A stretch of DNA of 8,550 nt from the NCBI GenBank assembly GCA_028222435.1, contig JAOIST010000017.1, positions 1 to 8,550 of the forward strand. The letters run 5' to 3'. Position numbers and translations under genes: made by a program. Below are positions 1 to 5,478 of the stretch, piece after piece (the stretch's first letter is position 1; each line of letters opens with the position of its first letter). The notes below the pieces were generated by a model. The model saw only the letters and a program-made list of their open reading frames with translations. It was not told where the DNA came from and did not search any database. Origin of the DNA: Candidatus Pelagibacter sp. GTDB taxonomy: Bacteria > Pseudomonadota > Alphaproteobacteria > Pelagibacterales > Pelagibacteraceae.

Positions 1-1
1 G

Positions 2-76
2 AATAAAGTGAGTGATGATGGGCTTAAAAGTTCTCTTAATAATTTTTTAAAGGCATTTAATGAAAGAAATAAATAA
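2..76 (+). CDS. C-terminal tail of an upstream gene (partial, possibly DciA/DUF721-like)
   Basis: An open frame enters from the left edge and ends at the TAA at 74-76, giving 24 residues that finish in LKAFNERNK. It overlaps the start of the next gene by 17 bases, a spacing seen elsewhere in this window. The tail looks like an amphipathic helix (SDDGLKSSLNNFLKAF). In many Alphaproteobacteria a DUF721 (DciA-like) gene lies just before the dsbA-like and smc genes, and such proteins often end in a short helix of this kind. That assignment rests on gene order and a weak resemblance only. The other two frames close within 50 bases, so this is the best candidate for the upstream coding frame. Too little is present to assign a function. 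Confidence 0.4.
   Translation, partial: NKVSDDGLKSSLNNFLKAFNERNK
49..53 (+). promoter_or_regulatory. Ribosome binding site of the dsbA-like gene
   Basis: AAAGG lies six bases before the ATG at 60, inside the last codons of the upstream frame. It supports the chosen start and shows that translation begins within the preceding gene. Confidence 0.55.
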
Positions 77-650
77 TTTTTTTAAAACAGTTTTAGTTAT
101 CTTTTTATTTTTTACTGTGCAAGCAGAAAGTAAAATTTTAAACATTGGAAATCCTGATGCAAAAGTTGCAGTCAAAATTTTTTCATCTCTGACATGTCCT
201 CATTGTGCAAACTTTCATGAAGTTATTTTTGATAAATTAAAAGATGAATATATTGACAAAGGTTTGGTGAGATTTGAGCATCACCCTTTTCCATTAGATT
301 TAGCAGCCCTAAATGCTGAGATAATTGTAAGGTGTCAAACTAATAACGATACCAAATTTAAATTGTTAGGAGAGATTTACAAAAAACAAACATTTTGGGC
401 TACAGGCTCAGATATTAATAAAATTAACAATCTGATCAAAAAAGTTGGTTTAGATTTTGGTTTACCAGAAAATAAAATGGATGAGTGTTTAAAAAATAGT
501 GATGCTCAGGATGAAATACTTAATCAAAGAATAGAAGCTCAAAAAAAATATAAAATTGAAGCTACTCCAACGATATTTATAAATGAAAAAAAATATTCAG
601 GTAAGGTAGATTATAAAAGCTTTAAAAAAGTGATTGAAAAAAATTTATAG
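60..650 (+). CDS. DsbA-family periplasmic thiol:disulfide oxidoreductase
   Basis: This encodes a 196-residue exported protein of the DsbA-like thioredoxin-fold family, expected to form or shuffle disulfides in periplasmic proteins. Residues 1-22 form a signal peptide: Lys at 2 and 9, a hydrophobic stretch at about 10-20, and a likely cleavage after VQA. The active site is CPHC at 46-49, after a beta strand (VAVKIFSSLT), the same dipeptide as in E. coli DsbA. The helical insertion typical of DsbA-like proteins spans about 60-155. The cis-proline loop is TP at 169-170, followed by a strand (TIFIN). Two more cysteines, Cys91 and Cys143, lie in the insertion. The start at 60 is supported by AAAGG at 49-53, six bases upstream. 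The stop codon directly abuts the smc start, so the genes are probably co-transcribed. No DsbB-type partner lies in the window. The family is clear; whether it acts as oxidase or isomerase is not. Confidence 0.88.
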   Translation: MKEINNFFKTVLVIFLFFTVQAESKILNIGNPDAKVAVKIFSSLTCPHCANFHEVIFDKLKDEYIDKGLVRFEHHPFPLDLAALNAEIIVRCQTNNDTKFKLLGEIYKKQTFWATGSDINKINNLIKKVGLDFGLPENKMDECLKNSDAQDEILNQRIEAQKKYKIEATPTIFINEKKYSGKVDYKSFKKVIEKNL

Positions 651-3095
651 ATGAAGTTTAAGCAACTAGATATAACTGGTTTTAAATCATTTTCTGAAAA
701 AACAACATTCTTAATTGAGGATGGTCTTACCGGAATAGTCGGACCGAATGGTTGTGGTAAATCTAATATTGTAGAGTCTTTACGGTGGTGTATGGGAGAA
801 AATTCTGCAAAAAGTATGAGGGGTTCTGGAATGGAAGATGTTATTTTTTCAGGCACATCAAACAGAGCCTCGAAAAATATTTCAGAAGTTACTTTAATGC
901 TCGATAATCAAAATAATGAAGGACCTGCACAGTACAAAGAATTTGATGAGATATTAATTAAAAGAAAAATTGAAAGAGATAAAGGATCTAAATATTATAT
1001 TAATGGTAAAGAAGTTAGAGCAAGAGATGTTCAAACTTTATTTGCAGATTTATCTACTGGTGCACACTCCCCTTCGCTTATAAGTCAAGGTAGAATTGGT
1101 CAGCTTGTTACTGCAAAACCAATCGAAAGAAAGTCTATTCTTGAAGAGGCCGCAGGTATTTCTGGAATTCATGCAAGAAGGCAGGAAGCTGAGACACGAT
1201 TAAATGCAGCTGAAAACAATTTAAAAAGAGCTGATGAACTCAAAAAACAGCAACAAAAACAATTAGATAGCTTAAAAAAACAAGCTGAAGAGGCTTCAAG
1301 ATACAAGGAAATTTCTAGAGAAATTAAAAAAGTTGATGCTGGATTATATTATTTAAAAATTAGAGAAATAGAAAAAGATAAAAAACAAATTGTTGAAAAA
1401 CTTAATGAACTTGATGACGATATAAGCGCTACAAACATAGACTTTAATCATAACAACACGCTTCTTGAGGAAGAAAATAAAAAACTTGCTCCACTTAGAG
1501 ATAAAAAGATGGAAAGCGCCGCTCGACTTCAAAAACTAAATTTAGATATGTCTAATCTTTTAGATGAGGAAGTAAGAGTTAAATCGTTACAAGAAAAACT
1601 TGAAAAATCAATTAAGACAATAGAGTCAGATCTTGAGCGAGAAAAAAGTATCTCATTAGATGCAGACCTTAATGAAAAAAGAGTATCTAAAGAAAAAGAA
1701 GAACTTTTAAAAACAGAAAATGAGCTATTGGAGGTTGAGACAACTTCATCAAGAGAACTGAAAGACTCAAGGAGTCAATTAGATGTTTTACAATTAAAAT
1801 TAGATGCTATGTTGGACCAAATCGAAAGAGATATCGATGAAGATAAAAAACTTTTAAAAGAGACTTTTAGGGAGTTAAAAAAATTAGTCAAAAGTATTAC
1901 ACGCTCTCAAGAAAATTATGCGGAAAAATTTGGAAAAGATAAATCTATTCAAAGTGACTCGATTAAAAGAAAAGAGAGAATTAAAAATATCGATGTAGAA
2001 TTAAAAAATTGGAGAAATTTAAAATCTAATTCGGAAAAAATGATATCTGAATTGTCCGATCGTAAAAATAAATTGCTTTCTGAAGTAAATGAGAATCAAA
2101 AAAATCCTGAACGTATCGCAACCTCTAAAGGACAAAATCAACAAAATTTAGAAAATACAAAAAAAAGAAATGAAGAAATAGAAAATGAACTAATTGAATC
2201 AGAAAAAAAATATAATATTATTAATCAAAATTTAAAAGAAATACAGTCTAAGCTTTCTGGTTTGAAAGAAAATAAAGCCAGAAATGAAGCAACTATTGAA
2301 GGGATAGAAAATAGAAAAAAAGATTTACTTTATTCAGTTAAAAGTGAATTAAATATAGATAGTGAAGCATCTATTTTACCTCAATCTGATCTAAATCAAA
2401 TTTCACCAGAGGATTTACCAACAATAGAAGATCAATCTCAAAAAGCAGAAAAAATGAAAAAACAGAGAGAAACACTTGGTTCTGTAAATCTAAGAGCTGA
2501 TGAGGAAACAGAAAAATATGAAGCAGAGATAAAAAAAATGGAAGATGATAGAGCAGATCTTTACTCAGCTATTGTTAAACTAAAAACAAGTATTGATGAA
2601 TTAAATCAAAAAGGAAGAGAGAAATTGCTTGAGGCATTTACTAAAGTGAATAGAAAATTTAATGAAGTTTATACAAAGCTTTTTAATGGGGGAACTGCAA
2701 AAATAGAGCTGGTTGACTCAGAGGATCCGCTAGAAGCTGGGTTAGAAATGTTCGTATCACCTCCAGGTAAAAGATTGCAATCAATTACATTGCTATCTGG
2801 CGGTGAACAAGCTTTAACAGCTTTGTCTTTAATCTTTGCTGTGTTCCTAGTAAACCCCTCTCCTATTTGTGTGTTGGATGAAGTGGACGCTCCATTAGAT
2901 GATGCTAATGTCACTAGGTTCTGTGGATTGTTAGATGAACTTACAAAAATAACAAAAACAAAGTTTATTATTATTACTCATCATGCTTTAACGATGTCTA
3001 GAATGCACAGACTATACGGTGTGACGATGGCGGAACAAGGTGTAAGCCAACTTGTTTCGGTAGACTTACAAAAAGCTGAAGAATTAGTTGCCTAG
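651..3095 (+). CDS. smc: Chromosome segregation ATPase SMC, short form lacking a visible hinge
   Basis: SMC proteins use ABC-type ATPase heads joined by long coiled coils to organise and segregate the chromosome, normally with ScpA and ScpB (neither is in this window). All head motifs are present: Walker A GPNGCGKS at 31-38, Q-loop SQGRI at 145-149, signature LLSGGEQ at 714-720, Walker B ICVLDEVD at 739-746, D-loop APLDD at 747-751, and the switch histidines at 777-778. The LGSVNLRA segment at 609-616 is typical of the start of the SMC C-terminal head. Residues of about 170-600 are Lys/Glu/Gln-rich coiled coil. The protein has 814 residues, against roughly 1,150-1,200 for usual bacterial SMC. 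No globular hinge is recognisable in the middle: only three glycines (231, 428, 494) occur between 174 and 536, and there is no GYE..A..AAL-type hinge motif. The frame is intact. The ATG follows the previous stop codon directly, without a clear ribosome binding site, which suggests translational coupling. Confidence 0.95.
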   Translation: MKFKQLDITGFKSFSEKTTFLIEDGLTGIVGPNGCGKSNIVESLRWCMGENSAKSMRGSGMEDVIFSGTSNRASKNISEVTLMLDNQNNEGPAQYKEFDEILIKRKIERDKGSKYYINGKEVRARDVQTLFADLSTGAHSPSLISQGRIGQLVTAKPIERKSILEEAAGISGIHARRQEAETRLNAAENNLKRADELKKQQQKQLDSLKKQAEEASRYKEISREIKKVDAGLYYLKIREIEKDKKQIVEKLNELDDDISATNIDFNHNNTLLEEENKKLAPLRDKKMESAARLQKLNLDMSNLLDEEVRVKSLQEKLEKSIKTIESDLEREKSISLDADLNEKRVSKEKEELLKTENELLEVETTSSRELKDSRSQLDVLQLKLDAMLDQIERDIDEDKKLLKETFRELKKLVKSITRSQENYAEKFGKDKSIQSDSIKRKERIKNIDVELKNWRNLKSNSEKMISELSDRKNKLLSEVNENQKNPERIATSKGQNQQNLENTKKRNEEIENELIESEKKYNIINQNLKEIQSKLSGLKENKARNEATIEGIENRKKDLLYSVKSELNIDSEASILPQSDLNQISPEDLPTIEDQSQKAEKMKKQRETLGSVNLRADEETEKYEAEIKKMEDDRADLYSAIVKLKTSIDELNQKGREKLLEAFTKVNRKFNEVYTKLFNGGTAKIELVDSEDPLEAGLEMFVSPPGKRLQSITLLSGGEQALTALSLIFAVFLVNPSPICVLDEVDAPLDDANVTRFCGLLDELTKITKTKFIIITHHALTMSRMHRLYGVTMAEQGVSQLVSVDLQKAEELVA

Positions 3096-3104
3096 AAATA
3101 AACA

Positions 3105-3389
3105 ATGACAATCCCTGAAGACTTTAAAACTCGCCTAAAAATTGCAAAATCAAAAATAAAAAAACAAGTTTTGTCCGACAATGAAAAAAGAGGCTCATTT
3201 ATGGGTAATGCTTTCAAATTAGGCACCGAACTTGTGGCCGCAGTGGCTGTTGGGACAATTATTGGGTTTATTTTAGATAGTTGGTTTGATACTAAACCTT
3301 GGTTAATAATAATTTTCTTTTTTTTAGGTGCGGCTGCGGGAATGATGAATGTAATCCGAACTGCCAACCGAATGCAAAAAGAAGACTAA
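3105..3389 (+). CDS. atpI: ATP synthase protein I (AtpI)
   Basis: This is a 94-residue inner-membrane protein at the head of the F0 gene set. AtpI is a non-structural accessory factor linked to c-ring assembly and possibly Mg2+ supply. Residues 1-35 are charged and cytoplasmic. Two membrane segments follow, at about 42-58 and 65-83, separated by a short loop (DSWFDTKPW). The pattern G-x-E-x-V-A at 40-45, LD at 57-58, the TKPW turn and the GAAAGMMNVIR segment at 75-85 match alphaproteobacterial AtpI. The start lies nine bases after the smc stop. The upstream sequence is A-rich with no good Shine-Dalgarno match, so coupling to smc translation is plausible. The position directly before atpB supports the assignment more than its weakly conserved sequence does. 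Confidence 0.85.
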   Translation: MTIPEDFKTRLKIAKSKIKKQVLSDNEKRGSFMGNAFKLGTELVAAVAVGTIIGFILDSWFDTKPWLIIIFFFLGAAAGMMNVIRTANRMQKED

Positions 3390-3392
3390 TTT

Positions 3393-3398
3393 AGAGGA
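3393..3398 (+). promoter_or_regulatory. Ribosome binding site of atpB
   Basis: AGAGGA lies four bases before the ATG at 3403, in the 13-base gap after atpI. It is one of only a few clear Shine-Dalgarno matches in the window and fixes the atpB start. Confidence 0.6.
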
Positions 3399-3402
3399 AT
3401 TT

Positions 3403-4137
3403 ATGGCAAGTAACCCGATGCAGCAATTTAGTGTTCATAAAATTGGACCGGAGATAAAAATTGCTGGAATAGATTTATCATTTACTAATGCTAGTTTATT
3501 TATGATGATTAGTGCATCAGCTATTTTGTTGTTTTTATTTTTGGGTACTAGAGAAAAGAAAATAATACCTGATAAAATTCAGCTAATTGCTGAAATGTTT
3601 TACACTTTTGTTGCTAAAATGATAAGTGATACGGCTGGCTCAAAAGCTAAACCTTATTTTCCTTTTATCTTTAGCTTATTTATGTTTGTTTTATTTTGTA
3701 ACATGGTCGGTATGCTGCCCTATTCATTTACAGTTACTAGCCATATTATCGTGACTTTAATAATGGCAATGTTTATTTTTATTGCTGTAACTATTATTGG
3801 ATTTGCTAAACACGGTTTTAAATATTTAAGCATATTTGTTCCAAGTGGTGTTCCAACAATATTATTGCCATTGATCACTATAATTGAAATTATTTCGTAC
3901 TTAAGTAGACCAGTAAGTTTATCGGTCAGATTATTTGCAAACATGATGGCAGGTCACACTATGTTAAAAGTTTTTGGTGGATTTGTTATAAGTTTGGGAT
4001 TACTAGGTGGGTGGTTACCTCTTAGTTTTTCAGTAGCACTAACAGGCTTAGAAATTTTAGTAGCATTTCTTCAAGCTTATGTTTTTGCAATATTAACCTG
4101 CATCTATTTGAATGATGCATTAAATTTACATCATTAA
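3403..4137 (+). CDS. atpB: F0F1 ATP synthase subunit a
   Basis: Subunit a is the static membrane part of F0 that provides the two proton half-channels beside the c-ring. The protein has 244 residues, normal for Alphaproteobacteria, with five to six membrane segments: about 30-48, 86-106, 113-135, 150-167, and a long C-terminal pair at about 187-236. The essential arginine is Arg176 in the SLSVRLFANMMAGH segment (172-185), the counterpart of E. coli Arg210. The LQAYVFAILT segment at 223-232 carries Gln224, the counterpart of E. coli Gln252. The N-terminal QFSVHKIGP segment is typical of alphaproteobacterial subunit a. Nothing appears truncated or degenerate. It lies between atpI and atpE in the standard order. 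Confidence 0.97.
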   Translation: MASNPMQQFSVHKIGPEIKIAGIDLSFTNASLFMMISASAILLFLFLGTREKKIIPDKIQLIAEMFYTFVAKMISDTAGSKAKPYFPFIFSLFMFVLFCNMVGMLPYSFTVTSHIIVTLIMAMFIFIAVTIIGFAKHGFKYLSIFVPSGVPTILLPLITIIEIISYLSRPVSLSVRLFANMMAGHTMLKVFGGFVISLGLLGGWLPLSFSVALTGLEILVAFLQAYVFAILTCIYLNDALNLHH

Positions 4138-4142
4138 TTAAT

Positions 4143-4150
4143 AAAGGAGG
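4143..4150 (+). promoter_or_regulatory. Strong ribosome binding site of atpE
   Basis: AAAGGAGG is an almost full-length Shine-Dalgarno match four bases before the atpE ATG at 4155. It is by far the strongest such site in the window. Subunit c is needed in many copies per complex, and a strong site at atpE is a known way to achieve this from a shared transcript, as described for the E. coli atp operon. Confidence 0.8.
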
Positions 4151-4154
4151 AAAA

Positions 4155-4382
4155 ATGGAGTTAGAAGCGGCAAAAATGATTGGAGCGGGACTCGCTGCAA
4201 TCGCATTAGCAGGAGCTGGTGTAGGTATCGGAATTATTTTCGGTAACTACCTATCTGGGGCTATGAGAAATCCGTCTGCAGCCCAGAAACAATTCCCTAA
4301 TTTACTTTTGGGATTTGCTTTAGCGGAAGCGACGGGATTATTTGGATTAGTAGTAGCTTTAATTATTTTATTTGCATTTTAA
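4155..4382 (+). CDS. atpE: F0F1 ATP synthase subunit c (proton-type)
   Basis: This is the 75-residue proteolipid whose oligomer forms the rotating c-ring. It is a helical hairpin: helix 1 at about 8-34 carries the glycine-packing pattern G20, G22, G24, G26, G30; the polar loop RNPSAAQ (38-44) contacts subunits gamma and epsilon; helix 2 runs from about 49 to 74. The ion-binding carboxylate is Glu58 in GFALAEATG. The residues that mark Na+-coupled c subunits (Gln at the Ilyobacter Gln32 position, Ser after the Glu) are replaced by Ile25 and Ala59, so proton coupling is expected. The start is set by the strong AAAGGAGG site. The gene lies 17 bases after atpB and 10 before atpF'. Confidence 0.97.
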   Translation: MELEAAKMIGAGLAAIALAGAGVGIGIIFGNYLSGAMRNPSAAQKQFPNLLLGFALAEATGLFGLVVALIILFAF

Positions 4383-4392
4383 TTAAATAGTT

Positions 4393-4968
4393 ATGAAAAG
4401 TTACTTAAGTTTAACGATAGCTTTATTAGCTATAAAAACTGATTTATTTGCAGCTGAGGCTGGTATGCCTCAGCTGGATCCCACGTATTGGGCTTCCCAA
4501 GCTTTCTGGCTAATTTTAATTTTTACAGTTTTATATATTTCAATTGCAAAATTCTATCTACCAAAAATTAAAAATAATTTAGATGACCGTGAAAATAAAA
4601 TTAAAGACGATCTTGATGATGCAAATAAATTTAAAGAACTATCTGAGGCTAAATTCAAGGAATATGAAAAAATTTTAGAAGATGCTAAAAAAGAAGTTAT
4701 CAAAATTCATATTGACCAAAAAAATTCACTAGATAAAGATATTAAAAGCAAAAAAGCGACTTTGGAAAAACAAATAGAAGATGAAATATTTAAAGCTCAA
4801 AAAGAAATAGATAACCTTAAAAAGAGTTCTATTTCCGACATTTGTAGTATCTCAGAAAATATTGCTTCAAGTATCATTGAAAATATTTCGGGAGATAAGC
4901 TTAATGAAAGTAGTATTAAAGCTGCAGTTGAAGATGTGTCAAAAAAAAATATAGGTAAGTATTTATGA
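4393..4968 (+). CDS. atpF': F0F1 ATP synthase subunit b' (AtpF'/AtpG type)
   Basis: This is one of two different b-type subunits that form the peripheral stalk holding F1 against F0; the b/b' pair is typical of Alphaproteobacteria and phototrophs. The 191-residue protein has a hydrophobic N-terminal extension (about 1-21, ending DLFAAEA), the GMPQLD motif at 24-29 characteristic of alphaproteobacterial b', one membrane segment at about 36-53 (FWLILIFTVLYISIA from 38), and then a long charged coiled coil from about 58 to the end. The N-terminal extension resembles a signal peptide; whether it is cleaved is unknown. No good ribosome binding site precedes the ATG. The 3' end overlaps atpF by four bases (ATGA), so b' and b are probably translated in a coupled, near 1:1 fashion. 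A strong hairpin lies within the early coding sequence. Confidence 0.9.
   Translation: MKSYLSLTIALLAIKTDLFAAEAGMPQLDPTYWASQAFWLILIFTVLYISIAKFYLPKIKNNLDDRENKIKDDLDDANKFKELSEAKFKEYEKILEDAKKEVIKIHIDQKNSLDKDIKSKKATLEKQIEDEIFKAQKEIDNLKKSSISDICSISENIASSIIENISGDKLNESSIKAAVEDVSKKNIGKYL
4417..4433 (+). other. Small hairpin in early atpF' coding sequence
   Basis: ATAGCT and AGCTAT form a perfect 6-bp stem around a 5-base TTATT loop. It lies 17 bases upstream of the larger hairpin at 4451-4476. On its own it could easily arise by chance in such A+T-rich DNA. Confidence 0.4.
4451..4476 (+). other. Perfect 10-bp RNA hairpin within atpF'
   Basis: CAGCTGAGGC (4451-4460) and GCCTCAGCTG (4467-4476) are exact reverse complements around a 6-base loop, TGGTAT. 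Seven of ten stem pairs are G-C, striking in this A+T-rich DNA. The stem falls on codons for A-A-E-A-G-M-P-Q-L and uses GAG, CAG and CTG, whereas neighbouring genes mostly use GAA, CAA and TTA. It begins 68 bases after the atpE stop and 58 after the atpF' ATG. It is not followed by a U-tract, so it does not look like an intrinsic terminator. A role in protecting the upstream atpE message or slowing translation of b' is inference. Confidence 0.65.
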
Positions 4969-5462
4969 CAATAGATGCAACTTTTTGGGTAATGGTATCC
5001 TTTTTTCTTTTTATTGGATTGCTTATTTACTTTCAAATTCCTCAAAAAATTAAATCATCATTAGATGAAAATATTGGTGGTATAAAAAATCAAATAGATG
5101 AAGCTGATAAACTTAAAGAAGATGCAAAAAATATTCTAACAGAACACGAAAAAAAAATTAGCAATTCAAAGGCAGAGGTGGAATTGCTAATTAGCAAAGC
5201 TAATGAACAAGCTGAAAAAAATGTAATTAAAACTAATCAGAATTTTCATAACTTGATGGATAATAGAAAAAAAAATGCGGAGGAGAGAATAAAACAGCTA
5301 AAAAATCAAGCTTTGAAAGATATTAAAAAGACATCTGTTAAAATTGCAATAGAGTCAGTTGAAAAACTGCTCAAAAACTCACTAGATAAAAGTAAACTTG
5401 ATAAAATTTATACCTCTAGTATTGAAGAAACAAAATTAGCACTTAAGAAAAAATCTAGTTAG
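4965..5462 (+). CDS. atpF: F0F1 ATP synthase subunit b
   Basis: This is the second peripheral-stalk subunit, pairing with b'. The protein has 165 residues, with an N-terminal membrane anchor at about 6-25 (starting TFWVMVSFFLFIGLLIYF) and a charged, Lys/Glu/Asn-rich helical arm over the rest, expected to form the right-handed coiled coil with b' and reach delta at the top of F1. The motif AT-FW near the N-terminus and the short periplasmic end are typical of alphaproteobacterial subunit b. The start overlaps the atpF' stop as ATGA, indicating translational coupling. The F1 genes do not follow; in Alphaproteobacteria they usually form a separate atpHAGDC operon. Instead crtI begins 16 bases downstream. 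Confidence 0.93.
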   Translation: MTIDATFWVMVSFFLFIGLLIYFQIPQKIKSSLDENIGGIKNQIDEADKLKEDAKNILTEHEKKISNSKAEVELLISKANEQAEKNVIKTNQNFHNLMDNRKKNAEERIKQLKNQALKDIKKTSVKIAIESVEKLLKNSLDKSKLDKIYTSSIEETKLALKKKSS

Positions 5463-5478
5463 AATAGGCCATATAATC

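Noticed and set aside
2669..2914. Reverse-strand open frame opposite the SMC C-terminal head
   Set aside because: It is a shadow of smc, whose Walker B and signature motifs are encoded on the + strand. The reverse product has no recognisable domain. The same holds for the reverse frames at 611-856, 3092-3367, 3720-3944, 4797-5045 and 7159-7449.
651..3095. The short smc as a pseudogene or as a different SMC-like protein (Rad50/SbcC, MukB, RecN)
   Set aside because: The frame is uninterrupted, all ATPase motifs are intact, and the C-terminal head has the SMC-type LGSVNLRA and VLDEVDAPLDD segments. There is no CxxC hook as in Rad50/SbcC, and the gene lies in the usual alphaproteobacterial dsbA-smc setting.
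4417..4476. The tandem hairpins as an intrinsic terminator after atpE
   Set aside because: They lie inside the atpF' coding sequence and the larger stem is followed by GATCCCACG rather than a U-tract. The downstream atpF' and atpF genes need read-through.
5472..5477. TATAAT directly before the crtI start, as a possible promoter -10 box
   Set aside because: A perfect match, but the region 16-18 bases upstream is a run of A with no -35-like hexamer, and transcription would start inside crtI just past its ATG. In such A+T-rich DNA the hexamer is expected by chance.
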